This document shows positions 1 through 8,602 of a stretch of DNA of 64,000 bases, one piece after another; the first letter of the stretch is position 1; the number at the start of each line of letters is the position of its first letter. Made by a program: the position numbers and the translations under genes. The stretch covers positions 1-64,000 of the forward strand of contig NZ_WOTG01000009.1 of assembly GCF_011516925.1 (NCBI RefSeq), given 5' to 3'. This DNA is from Acetobacter fabarum (GTDB lineage: Bacteria; Pseudomonadota; Alphaproteobacteria; Acetobacterales; Acetobacteraceae). The notes beneath the pieces were generated by a model. The model worked only from the letters and a program-made list of their open reading frames with translations. It was not told the DNA's origin and made no database searches.

Positions 1-64
1 GCCGCCAGGTCTTCCAGTCTACCCTCACAAAACTAAGCCAAAACAAAATCAGCACTCTCTCAAC

Positions 65-141
<77 letters not shown>

Positions 142-174
142 GATGAAGCAACAAGTCCTCAATAGGATACGATA

Positions 175-202
175 AACCCGCCCAACCACGGCGGGTTTTT
201 TT
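175..202 (+). terminator. Intrinsic terminator of the tRNA
   Basis: The hairpin AACCCGCC (175-182) / GGCGGGTT (190-197) is followed by a run of T. It ends the tRNA transcript. A diverged copy of this whole trailer recurs near 1692-1745. The stretch from 206 to the next gene holds no coding sequence that I can support. Confidence 0.85.
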
Positions 203-408
203 GTGGCTTGAACACCGCAGGAAAAACGGAAAATCATCCCAGCCTCAGCAGCTAGATCACCGTGAAAAAATCTAGACACGAGGGAGGTAACAGATAACAT
301 CGTTTATTGCTTGCTGGGGCTGGGACAAAGTGACTGGAATATGTATCTGTCGCAGCCAAGATTGTCTCGGCTATGGTAGTCACCGAGCAACATGACAGGT
401 CTTGTATG

Positions 409-1547
409 GCTAACAACATTGGGCGTCTGAAAAAGGGAATGAGGCGAGTAGGCCAATGTATGCCTCTATTCTTGCTTTTTCTGATTATGACCGGGGTAGG
501 TCACGCCGCCACGCCATCTTATGATGAATACGGATCCTGGTTGGTTGCATGCGATAATATTTTAACCTGCGAAGCTAAGGGCTTCGTGCAGGGTGATGAC
601 GATGTTACTTCGACCACGCCGGATAACAGGCCAATCAACGGATCGGTTGATCTACGCTTTCTTCGTGATGCCGGACCGGATGGTGTGATTGAAGCGCGGC
701 TGATTGCCGGGTTTCCCTTTGATCTGGCAGATTTGCGTGTGGACGGCAGGTCGTTGCTGCTGGATCGTTCGGCATGGTCACTCAAGACACAGGACGGAAT
801 CACGACCTTGTCTGGAAAACAGCCTGAAGTCGTTGTGGCATTTGTGACGCAGTTGCGGAACGGAACAATGCTGCAGGTGCGTGATGGGATTGTGCCATTG
901 AACGGGTTAAGTGCTGCACTGTTGCATATGGATGATCGACAAGGAAGATTGGGCGGTGTAACGGCACTGATTCGCACGGGGACAAAACCAGCCAGCGTTG
1001 TCCCTCCTGCGCCATTACTGCCGCCTGCTCCATCCGCTCATCACTCCATCGTTCTTACCCGCAAAGAGCGGCCCACTTGCTGGCATGGACAGAAAGAACG
1101 CAGGCTAAGCTCATAAAAAAGCAGAGTTGTGATAGCCTGAATAAAGGAGCTGATAACCTTCTGGAAACAGGAGTTTACGGGTTGGACAAGAACAATGCAC
1201 TTATCTTGTTCGGGTGTTCGATGGCGGTATATCAGGGGACGTCCTTGGTTTTTGTCGTCCCGCGCACCGGTAATGGCCAACCTGAGCCCGCCGACTTGCC
1301 AAATCCCGTCCTGATCAAAGGGGATACAGGCGACGAAGGAAGTATTGTGACAAGCCCTGATTTTGACCTGGCGACTGGAACTTTTACGGACTTTTACAAA
1401 GGCATGGGGCTGGCTTATTGCGGTGCTTCTCATGAATGGCGGTGGGATGGCCACCATTTCGTTCTGACAAGGGTGACCTTTCAGCTTGGCTGTGGTGGCA
1501 GCATGTCGGGTGACTGGCCTGTTCTGTATCGATCGAGGGTCCAGTAA
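409..1547 (+). pseudogene. DUF1176 exported protein, split by a frameshift
   Basis: The first part has a hydrophobic signal segment (MPLFLLFLIMTGVGHA) followed by YGSWLVACDNILTCEAKGF, the typical N-terminal signature of DUF1176 periplasmic proteins. That frame ends at 1116 after a Pro-rich linker. The family's C-terminal half (LFGCSMAVYQ, YCGASHEWRWDG, LGCGGSMSGDWP) continues in another frame to 1547. The switch must lie at about 1030-1075, because the second frame is open and reads plausibly from there (AHLLAWTERTQAKLIKKQSC). Both halves together match the usual family length of about 350 residues. The start is uncertain; ATGs at 373, 409 and 439 all lack a well-placed ribosome binding site. 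Either a genuine recent pseudogene or a sequencing indel would explain it. The family's function is unknown. Confidence 0.75.
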
Positions 1548-1625
1548 AGAGAACAGAAGGCGGAGCAGGCCGGTTCTGTCTGGACGCTGCCGCTTGCCTG
1601 GTATTGTTGCCATGTCATGCAGCAA

Positions 1626-1673
1626 GCCGGGGAAGACAACCAATTGCAAGCATCGTTGGTTGCCTGCCCCGGC
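1626..1673 (+). other. Two-part hairpin after the DUF1176 gene
   Basis: Outer arms GCCGGGG (1626-1632) and CCCCGGC (1667-1673) enclose inner arms CAACCA (1637-1642) and TGGTTG (1657-1662). There is no T-run directly after it, so it is not a simple terminator. It sits in the 3' untranslated region, about 45 nt before the terminator at 1717-1741. Its role is unknown. Confidence 0.5.
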
Positions 1674-1716
1674 AATCATCTGAAATTGTGCATAAGTCCT
1701 TGGTAGGATACATCAC

Positions 1717-1741
1717 CCCGTCCACTCAAGGCGGGTTTTTT
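1717..1741 (+). terminator. Terminator, diverged copy of the tRNA trailer
   Basis: CCCGTC (1717-1722) pairs with GGCGGG (1730-1735), with one G-U pair, and is followed by TTTTTT. The surrounding bases 1692-1745 align with 151-206 downstream of the tRNA, sharing the words AAGTCCT, TAGGATAC and GGCGGGTTTTTT. The hairpin keeps its pairing despite substitutions. Confidence 0.65.
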
Positions 1742-2131
1742 GTGGTCAGGGCACGGCGGCTGAAGAATCCGGTTTTGTAAACAACTGTAATGTCTACTTC
1801 CGCGGTCAAGTTTTTGGCCGCCATGACGTCCCTTGCTTTTTCGGCATAGTGCTTTCAGCGAGCATAATACATGCGCTGATCCAGAGCTGGGGCATACTGG
1901 TGTTTGAGCATGTGATCTGGAAAAAAATAAAGTTCAGGGGAAAAAAGTGAGGTTCTGATCGTCTTTGTAGGTAAGGGAGTCGTTGTGTGCCGTTTGTAAG
2001 CAAGCGGTGAGCCATGAACCTCCTTGATTTCCGACCTGTTCGAAGGCGCGCAGATACATGGACCGGGCACAATTTTACGCACAACGGAGTTGCGACTTAC
2101 TCTTACGCGCATTTGTGTGCGTGCCGTGTTC
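1742..2131. other. 390-bp intergenic stretch
   Basis: I see no gene here. The centre (1915-1960) is A-rich and may hold the promoter for the exbB group, but no convincing -35/-10 pair or Fur box stands out. Confidence 0.4.
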
Positions 2132-2380
2132 ATGACTATCCGCCCATTATGCCCCTGTCTTGCGGCCCATAAATGGACGAGCCTGACCAGCACGCCGTCC
2201 CGGCTGATCGTGTGTGTGGTCGGTCTGTTTATTGCTTTCGGCCTGCTATCCGCCCCGTTGGGCCATTACGGCAGTTGGCTGGTCTTTTTCTGGGTTGCCC
2301 TGTTCATTCCCTCTATCGTTACGGTTATCTGCCTGACCCCGGATTGGCGCAGACCGTCTTCCAAAGGAGGTCTGTCATGA
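2132..2380 (+). CDS. Small two-helix membrane protein ahead of exbB
   Basis: An 82-residue protein with two predicted membrane spans, SRLIVCVVGLFIAFGLLSAP (about residues 19-38) and SWLVFFWVALFIPSIVTVIC (about 46-65), followed by a short basic tail. Its stop codon overlaps the exbB start (ATGA at 2377-2380), so the two are translationally coupled. The exbB ribosome binding site AAAGGAGG lies inside its last codons. I do not recognise a family. Position suggests an accessory of the TonB energising complex, which is inference. Translation could begin further upstream in the same frame (from 2024). Confidence 0.55.
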   Translation: MTIRPLCPCLAAHKWTSLTSTPSRLIVCVVGLFIAFGLLSAPLGHYGSWLVFFWVALFIPSIVTVICLTPDWRRPSSKGGLS

Positions 2381-3123
2381 CCGATCTTGCCCCTATTGCT
2401 TTTTCCCCGTGGGAGATGTTCCTCAACGCGGGGCCGGTGGTCCGTTGTGTGATGACCCTGCTGGTTGTGGCCAGCGTGCTGACCTGGACTATTCTCATTG
2501 CCAAATCGGTAGAGCTGCAACGGGTGCGGGTGAGGTTGACCAAGGCCGAGCAGGCGCTGGAGCAGGCCAGCACGCTGGAGCTTGGTGCGGCAGGCACGCG
2601 CCAGAGCAGCATAGCCCATACACTGGTTATGGCTGCTGAAACCGAACGCAAGCGCTCTGCTGATATTCCCGATGACCGCGAGGGCCTGAAGGAACGGATT
2701 GTTCTGCACCTTGAACGGCTGGAGGCAGCTGAAGGCCGCAGGCTTATGCGCGGCACAGGTGTGCTGGCCACAATTGGTGCAACGTCGCCCTTTATCGGCC
2801 TGTTTGGCACGGTCTGGGGTATTATGACCTCCTTTACCGGTATTGCTGCCAGCAAGGCCACCAGCCTTGCCGTTGTAGCTCCCGGTATTGCCGAGGCACT
2901 GCTGGCAACAGCCCTTGGGTTGGTCGCGGCTATTCCTGCTGTAGTGATTTACAACCATCTTGCCCGCCAAACGGCTACGTGCCGGGCACAGGTCGCGGAT
3001 ATTACAGCGCTGGTGATGCGCCTTGTCTCGCGCGATCTGGGACGCATGCAGGCGCTGAGTGCCAGCGGGCAGGTGGTGCGGCTTGGCGCTGCGCAGAATG
3101 CCCACACGGTTGCCGGGGAGTAA
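2377..3123 (+). CDS. exbB: TonB-system proton channel ExbB
   Basis: ExbB is the MotA/TolQ/ExbB proton-channel subunit of the inner-membrane motor that powers TonB-dependent outer-membrane transport. The 248-residue protein has a first membrane helix (VMTLLVVASVLTWTILIAK), a long cytoplasmic loop rich in charged residues, and two more helices. The second of these carries the family signature IGATSPFIGLFGTVWGIM. The ATG at 2377 is set by a strong AAAGGAGG and by overlap with the preceding small membrane gene. The ExbD-type reading frame begins 5 bp after its stop. No tonB gene is nearby; the only TonB-dependent receptor still intact in the window is the one at 9.8-12.2 kb. Confidence 0.93.
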   Translation: MTDLAPIAFSPWEMFLNAGPVVRCVMTLLVVASVLTWTILIAKSVELQRVRVRLTKAEQALEQASTLELGAAGTRQSSIAHTLVMAAETERKRSADIPDDREGLKERIVLHLERLEAAEGRRLMRGTGVLATIGATSPFIGLFGTVWGIMTSFTGIAASKATSLAVVAPGIAEALLATALGLVAAIPAVVIYNHLARQTATCRAQVADITALVMRLVSRDLGRMQALSASGQVVRLGAAQNAHTVAGE

Positions 3124-3128
3124 GCGGC

Positions 3129-4580
3129 ATGGTCCGTATCCGCCATACCGATGAAAACCCGCATGAAGCCAGCGAGATCAATGTTACGCCGTTTATTGAT
3201 GTCATGCTGGTTCTGCTGGTGATTTTTATGGTCACGGCTCCGCTGACCACGGTGAACGTGCCAGTGGACCTGCCCTCCTCGGCCGAGAAGCCAACACCGC
3301 GACCGGATGATCCAGTGTTCCTGACCGTCAAGGCCGACCATGGCCTGGCGCTGGGGGAGGATGACATCAGCATGGATGGTCTGGCGGGTGCATTGGACGG
3401 TGCGACCAAGGGCAACAAGGACGAGCGTATTTTTCTGCGGGCCGACAAAACGGTTGATTACGGCACATTGATGGGCGTGATGGATAAGCTGCGCGCTGCC
3501 GGTTACCTCAAGGTTGCCCTCGTGACCCTTCCCGAACTGGTGCGGGGCATGCTGGATGCAGGCTTTGAGGATTTTTCCCAGATTGCGCTGACCACCGATG
3601 ATCGTTCCGCAAGCGACACATTGCGCATGGGAGCCACAGACTATAATGTGCGCAGAGCCATGGAGGCTGGCCTGCCGCCAGAAATTGCCATTCAGTGTGT
3701 GACCATCAACCCCGCGCGGCATATGCGCCTGACCCCGTGGGTGGGCAGTCTGGCCCCCGGCCGCTTTGCTGATGTTGTGCTGCTGTCCGATGTGGCAGCG
3801 CTGGACATTGCGGAGGTCTGGGCAGATGGCCAGTGCGTGGCGCAGAACGGGCGTTATATTGCGCCCGTGCCCGCTATTGCATGGCCCGCATGGGCCAGCC
3901 AGACCATCAACATCACGCGGGAGCTTGTTGCGGAGGATTTTGCCATTCCGGCTGATCCGGGGCGGCAGACCATGCAGGCCGCCGTGCTGCGCCCGTTCCA
4001 CTGGGCGGATGATTTTCTGGTGGAAACCCTGCCCGTGCAGGACGGGCAGGTGCAGCGTGATACCAGCCAGTGCATTACCAAGTTTGCGGTTGTGGACCGC
4101 TATTCCGGGCAGGGCAGGGTCGGGCGTATGTTCTGGCGCGGCTGTGGCCCCAGCACGCCCGATACGGCTGTGGGCTGCTCGGTTGCGCATGACCAGCATA
4201 ATATATGGGTCGTCGGGTCGTCCGATGCCGCCATGGCGCAGGTGGTCAACCAGATCCGCAGGCAGCAGGGTGGTTGGGCACTGGTGCGGGACAATACCGT
4301 GCTGGCCACGGTCCGCTACGAGGTTGGCGGGTTAATGACCGCCCGCCCGGCCGAAGCACTGGACGCGGACATGCAGGAACTTTACGCACAGGCCCGGACA
4401 ATAGAGTGGATGCATGAGCCCACCTATTCCAAAAACTGGCCGGAGGGTTTTCCCGAGCGGCTGTGCTTTGCAACGCTTACCTGCTCGCCGTGGCGGTGGG
4501 TGCTGGTGGCCCCCAACCCCAGCGTGCCCGAAGGGTTTGTTAATGTTCAGACCGGGCAGACACACCCCATTGTCTGGTAG
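3129..4580 (+). CDS. ExbD fused in frame to the C-terminal part of adenine deaminase
   Basis: Residues 1-133 are a nearly complete ExbD: a short cytoplasmic start, one membrane helix with the functional aspartate in INVTPFIDVMLVLLVIFMV, then the periplasmic domain up to GYLKVALVT. From about residue 134 the protein becomes adenine deaminase (LTTDDRSASDTL, NVRRAMEAGLPPEIAIQC, INPARHMRLTPWVGSLAPGR) and runs to that family's C terminus. Adenine deaminase is normally about 590 residues. The missing 260-270 N-terminal residues include the His-x-His metal-binding strand and the other metal histidines, so the deaminase part cannot be catalytic as it stands. The reading frame is open across the junction near 3527. 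A purine permease follows, as expected for an ancestral ade-permease pair. A deletion that joined two operons is the simplest explanation. In the product, the deaminase remnant would sit in the periplasm. Confidence 0.85.
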   Translation: MVRIRHTDENPHEASEINVTPFIDVMLVLLVIFMVTAPLTTVNVPVDLPSSAEKPTPRPDDPVFLTVKADHGLALGEDDISMDGLAGALDGATKGNKDERIFLRADKTVDYGTLMGVMDKLRAAGYLKVALVTLPELVRGMLDAGFEDFSQIALTTDDRSASDTLRMGATDYNVRRAMEAGLPPEIAIQCVTINPARHMRLTPWVGSLAPGRFADVVLLSDVAALDIAEVWADGQCVAQNGRYIAPVPAIAWPAWASQTINITRELVAEDFAIPADPGRQTMQAAVLRPFHWADDFLVETLPVQDGQVQRDTSQCITKFAVVDRYSGQGRVGRMFWRGCGPSTPDTAVGCSVAHDQHNIWVVGSSDAAMAQVVNQIRRQQGGWALVRDNTVLATVRYEVGGLMTARPAEALDADMQELYAQARTIEWMHEPTYSKNWPEGFPERLCFATLTCSPWRWVLVAPNPSVPEGFVNVQTGQTHPIVW

Positions 4581-4649
4581 GGGCAACGGGCAGCGCGCCG
4601 GTGTGGCGGAGCAGCCCACTGGTCGCATAAAACTGGAGTGCTGTTGATT

Positions 4650-6002
4650 ATGAGAGCCGTTTTATCCCTGCAAAAGCTCTTCCGGTTTAATGTAGCGGGC
4701 CACCAGTCCAGCGTGGGCACGGAGGTGCTGGCCGGGCTCACAACCTTTGGCGCCATGGGGTATATTATTGCGGTCAATCCGGCCATTCTGGCAGCAACGG
4801 GTGCCAACCGGGCGGATATGATTACCGTAACCGTGTTGGCCGCCATGTGTGGCTCCCTGCTTATGGCGTTTTTGTCACGCCTGCCCATTGCGCTGGCACC
4901 GGGCATGGGGTCCAACGCGGTTTTTGCTCAGGTTGTCGTGGTTAAAATGGGCCTGTCCTATGGCACGGCGCTTACCATGGTGCTGGTGGGGGGTATTCTG
5001 TTTACCTGCCTGTCGCTCAGCAATGTGCGCCAGCATATTGTGCGGGGCTTTCCCGCCTCTATCCGTATTGGGTTACAGGCCGGTATTGGCCTGTTTATTG
5101 CCTATCTGGGCCTGCGCAGCGGGGGGCTGATTGTAACGGACCCAGACGGGGGCGTTGCCTTTGCGGATTTGCGCTCCCCCTCGGTTATGGTGGTTTTTCT
5201 CTCGCTTTTGCTTATCGCGGCACTGGTGGCGGCCCGTGTGCGGGGGGCCATGCTGTTGTCCATTCTGGCGGTTACGGTGGCGGGGCTGTTTATCCAGACC
5301 TCTCCGGGTCATGTCATGACCGTTCTGCCTGCGCAGGCGGTGGCCCTGCCCCATGCGCCCAGCGCGTACCTGTTTGCGTTTGATACGACCGAGTTCTTCC
5401 ACAACTTTTTTCTGGTCCTGCCCCTGACCCTTTATTTTTTCCTGTCCGACTTTTTCTCCGCCACAGCGACCATGATCGCGGTTACGCGGCGGGCGGGCAT
5501 GATGGATGCGCAAGGCAATTTCATGAACTCCCGGCGTGCGTTTCTGGCCGATGGGCTGGCCTCCATTGTGGGGGCGTGTCTGGGGAGCCCGACCGTGGGT
5601 GCGTATGTTGAATCCGCAACCGGGGTGGAGGCAGGCGGGCGCACGGGCCTGACAACCCTGACCGTAGCCATACTGTTTGGCCTGAGCGCGTTTTTCTGGC
5701 CCCTTATTGCCTGTATTCCCCCACAGGCCACCACCGCAGCGCTGGTGATGGTGGGGATTCTGATGATGGAAGGCCTGACGGAGCTGGATATATCCGACCC
5801 GCTCCAGAGTGTTTCTGCTGGCATGATCGTGCTGCTGACGGTCACAACCGCCAACCTCATGATCGGGATTTGCGCGGGGTGCTTTGCCTATACGGTCATG
5901 GCGGTTGCTACCCGGAGCTGGGCGCGGCTGACACCGGTTTTCCTGCTGACCAATGTCCTGCTGGTGATCTACCTTGTGCTGGTGACCTACACGGTCAACT
6001 AA
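4650..6002 (+). CDS. Adenine/guanine/hypoxanthine permease, AzgA type
   Basis: A 450-residue, roughly 12-helix inner-membrane carrier of the AzgA branch of nucleobase:cation symporters. Family marks include GTEVLAGLTTFGAMGYIIAVNP near the N terminus, the PGMGSNAVFA loop and the conserved SPTVGAYVESATGVEAGGRTG segment. The ATG at 4650 is preferred over the GTG at 4638 because CTGGAG lies 11 nt upstream of it. It follows the deaminase remnant by 69 bp. A purine carrier next to adenine deaminase is a common salvage pair, which supports the view that the deaminase was once complete here. Confidence 0.88.
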   Translation: MRAVLSLQKLFRFNVAGHQSSVGTEVLAGLTTFGAMGYIIAVNPAILAATGANRADMITVTVLAAMCGSLLMAFLSRLPIALAPGMGSNAVFAQVVVVKMGLSYGTALTMVLVGGILFTCLSLSNVRQHIVRGFPASIRIGLQAGIGLFIAYLGLRSGGLIVTDPDGGVAFADLRSPSVMVVFLSLLLIAALVAARVRGAMLLSILAVTVAGLFIQTSPGHVMTVLPAQAVALPHAPSAYLFAFDTTEFFHNFFLVLPLTLYFFLSDFFSATATMIAVTRRAGMMDAQGNFMNSRRAFLADGLASIVGACLGSPTVGAYVESATGVEAGGRTGLTTLTVAILFGLSAFFWPLIACIPPQATTAALVMVGILMMEGLTELDISDPLQSVSAGMIVLLTVTTANLMIGICAGCFAYTVMAVATRSWARLTPVFLLTNVLLVIYLVLVTYTVN

Positions 6003-6122
6003 CGCGCCCCTGTGCCAGACGTATTGATGTAAAAGGCCATGTGCGCAGCCTGCGCGTGGCCCCCTGTTGTCCACAGTGGTTAAGGCTGCGTGCCTGCCAC
6101 AATGCGGTAAAGATGATGAGCG

Positions 6123-7160
6123 ATGAACACGCGCCAGCAATTTACAAGCGATAACTACGCCGGGATGTGCCCCGAGGCATGGCAGGCCATGATGCAGGCC
6201 AATGTTGGCTCGTTGATCCCCTATGGGGAGGATGAATGGACCAGCCGGGCGGCAGACGCTTTTCGCGCCCTGTTTGAAAAGGAGTGCGAGGTCTTTTTTG
6301 TCTTTAACGGCACGGCGGCCAATTCACTGGCGCTGGCGGCTCTCTGCCAGTCCTATAACAGCGTGATCTGTTCCTCCTACGCGCATGTGGAAACGGATGA
6401 GTGTGGAGCACCCGAGTTTTTTTCCAACGGTTCCAAGCTGCTTGTCGCCCGGACGGAAAGTGCAAAGCTGACCGAGCAGGATGTCAGGCTGTTATCCACC
6501 TGCCGGAGCGATATTCATTACCCCAAGCCACGGGCCGTAACCATTACGCAACCGACCGAGACGGGGGAACTGTATTCCCTGTCCGAAATTCGCACACTGG
6601 CGCAGACATGCCGTGAACTCGGGCTGTATCTGCATATGGATGGCTCGCGCTTTGCCAATGCGTGCGCAGCCCTTGGCTGCACACCGGCCGACATGACATG
6701 GCGGGCCGGGGTGGATGTGCTGTGTTTTGGCGGCACCAAAAATGGCATGGCCGTAAGCGAGGCCGTTCTGTTCTTTGACCGCGCCCTGGCTGATGGTTTT
6801 GATTACCGCTGCAAGCAGGCCGGGCAACTGGCCTCCAAAATGCGGTTTTTATCCGCCCCATGGGTGGGTATGCTCGAGAGCGGGGCATGGCTGCGTAACG
6901 CCCGGCATGCCAATACCTGCGCACGCAGGCTGGCCGAACAGGTAGTGGGCCTGCCCGGTGTTTCGCTCATGTTTTCGGTGCAGGCCAATGGTGTTTTCAT
7001 TCATGCACAGCCTGCTGTGCTGGAGCGGCTCCGGGCCTGCGGCTGGCGCTTTTATACTTTTATCGGCGGAGGGGCGCGCTTTATGTTCGCATGGGATGCG
7101 GACATGGCGGAGGTGGACCGGCTGGCAGCAGACATAAAAGCCTGCGCCAGTGCGGCCTAA
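6123..7160 (+). CDS. PLP-dependent threonine-aldolase-like enzyme
   Basis: A 345-residue member of the beta-eliminating lyase / low-specificity threonine aldolase fold, which cleaves L-threonine or related beta-hydroxy amino acids to glycine plus aldehyde using PLP. Visible motifs are NGTAANSLAL (phosphate-binding region), HVETDECGAPE (ring-stacking His), HMDGSRFANA and GGTKNG, whose Lys (about residue 209) should form the Schiff base. A second, diverged copy at 56.3-57.3 kb has GGARNG instead. The gene follows the purine permease by 120 bp and is probably a separate transcript. The exact substrate cannot be told from sequence. Confidence 0.85.
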   Translation: MNTRQQFTSDNYAGMCPEAWQAMMQANVGSLIPYGEDEWTSRAADAFRALFEKECEVFFVFNGTAANSLALAALCQSYNSVICSSYAHVETDECGAPEFFSNGSKLLVARTESAKLTEQDVRLLSTCRSDIHYPKPRAVTITQPTETGELYSLSEIRTLAQTCRELGLYLHMDGSRFANACAALGCTPADMTWRAGVDVLCFGGTKNGMAVSEAVLFFDRALADGFDYRCKQAGQLASKMRFLSAPWVGMLESGAWLRNARHANTCARRLAEQVVGLPGVSLMFSVQANGVFIHAQPAVLERLRACGWRFYTFIGGGARFMFAWDADMAEVDRLAADIKACASAA

Positions 7161-7189
7161 CCCCCAAAGGGCAGGAGGGCAGGCAGCTT

Positions 7190-8467
7190 TTACGCTGCCG
7201 CCAGAGCCAGCCCTTCAGCGACCGAGACAAACTCCCCGCCCAGTTCCACCTTTTCGGCCCCAAAGCGGGAGGTAAACAGGGCGCGTACCGCAGGCACAAA
7301 CGATGTGCCACCGGTCAGGAACACGCGGTCGATCTGCTCGGGGGGGAGGGCTGCTTCCTGCAAGGCGGCATCTATGCCTGCGCCCAGCCTTGCAATGTCG
7401 GGCGCGATCCAGCGGTCAAAATCCTCACGCTGGATGGTGGTGTGAATATCCAGCCCCGGCTGCGTAAAGTGCAGGTCTGCCGATGTGTGGGTGGAGAGCG
7501 CGCGCTTGGTGGCCGATACGGCGTTGTAGAGTTCCTGCCCGCGCTGTTCACGCACGAGTTCGATCAGGTTCTTTAGCTTCTTGGGCTCGGTGGCAGTGCG
7601 CGCCACATCCTCGATTTCGTTCAGGATACGCGGTGTACGCATGAGCGAGAGCCGGTGCCAGCGCGCCAGTGCATGGTACCATTCAACCGGTACGGGTAAT
7701 GGTTCCCCCCCCATGATGCGGAAGGTGCAGTCCCGCCCAAGGTAGGGGGCCACCACGTTGTCTATGATCCGAAAATCAAACTGGTCCCCTGCAAGCCCAA
7801 CCCCTGCATGGCCCAGTGGCTGCGTTGCGGTCTGGCCTTTGGGGTCAAAACGCACGACGGAAAAATCGCTTGTGCCACCACCAAAATCCCCGACCAGAAC
7901 CGTTGCGGGCCGGTCCAGCCGCTGCATGAAGCGCCAGCCCGCGGCCTCTGGCTCCATCATAACCGTAACATCGGCAAAGCCTGCCTGGGCAAAGGCGGCG
8001 CGGAGCCGGGTTTCCCCCAGAGCATCATCGACATTATCCCCCACAAAATGCACGGGGCGGCCCACCGTAACATGGCACCGGGCGGGGGAAAGCCCACCAA
8101 GGGCCATGAGTTCCTGCAAAAAGGTGGCAATCAGGCTTTCAAGCGACAGGCGCTGGCCAAAAACCTGTGTCTCGCGAAAGCTGGCCTGTGCGAGATAGGA
8201 TTTCATGGACATGATCAGCCGCGTCTCGGCCGGGTCATCCAGATGTGCTTCAATGGCATGCGCGCCAACTGCGCGGTGCTGCACGCGCCGCCCGCCCTCC
8301 ATGTCCTGCCATAAGGCCAGCAGTGTGCGGCAGGTTTCCGAAGGCTCACCATCAGGCGTGGCAAAGCGGATGGTCTGGATCGTGCGGTCGGGGCGCGCAA
8401 TGACAATAACACTGTTGGTTGTGCCAAAATCAATGCCGATGCGGGTGGGGGCGGGTAAGGAGGTCAT
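7190..8467 (-). CDS. Hsp70-family protein, YegD-like
   Basis: A 425-residue actin-like ATPase of the Hsp70 superfamily. It has the phosphate-1 motif IGIDFGTTNS near residue 10, phosphate-2 VGDFGGGTSDFS and the adenosine motif VFLTGGTSFVP near the C terminus. It lacks the substrate-binding domain of DnaK, and at about 425-450 residues it matches the YegD group, whose role is poorly defined. The ATG at 8467 places the nucleotide-binding strand about 10 residues in; an upstream alternative would add 21 residues without homology. It is convergent with the aldolase-like gene. Confidence 0.85.
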   Translation of the reverse strand: MTSLPAPTRIGIDFGTTNSVIVIARPDRTIQTIRFATPDGEPSETCRTLLALWQDMEGGRRVQHRAVGAHAIEAHLDDPAETRLIMSMKSYLAQASFRETQVFGQRLSLESLIATFLQELMALGGLSPARCHVTVGRPVHFVGDNVDDALGETRLRAAFAQAGFADVTVMMEPEAAGWRFMQRLDRPATVLVGDFGGGTSDFSVVRFDPKGQTATQPLGHAGVGLAGDQFDFRIIDNVVAPYLGRDCTFRIMGGEPLPVPVEWYHALARWHRLSLMRTPRILNEIEDVARTATEPKKLKNLIELVREQRGQELYNAVSATKRALSTHTSADLHFTQPGLDIHTTIQREDFDRWIAPDIARLGAGIDAALQEAALPPEQIDRVFLTGGTSFVPAVRALFTSRFGAEKVELGGEFVSVAEGLALAAA

Positions 8468-8602
8468 AACCGGCGGAAAATAGAACCCGCTCCCCCTGCT
8501 TGTCCATGCCTTATATGCGCAGGCGGGCAAGCCATGCTGCCTTTTGTGCCGCCTGCATGGGGCATGCCTTACGCGGTGTGCCGTCTGGGGCTGGTTGTGG
8601 CT

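Noticed and set aside
1620-1690. A possible second, degenerate initiator tRNA before the repeated trailer
   Set aside because: Only the last dozen bases (CCTGCCCCGGCAAT) resemble the tRNA 3' end. The rest folds as a plain two-part hairpin, with no D- or anticodon arm.
2949-4199. A 416-codon minus-strand frame opposite the ExbD fusion
   Set aside because: Shadow of the fused gene; no motifs, and the plus-strand reading is recognisable throughout.
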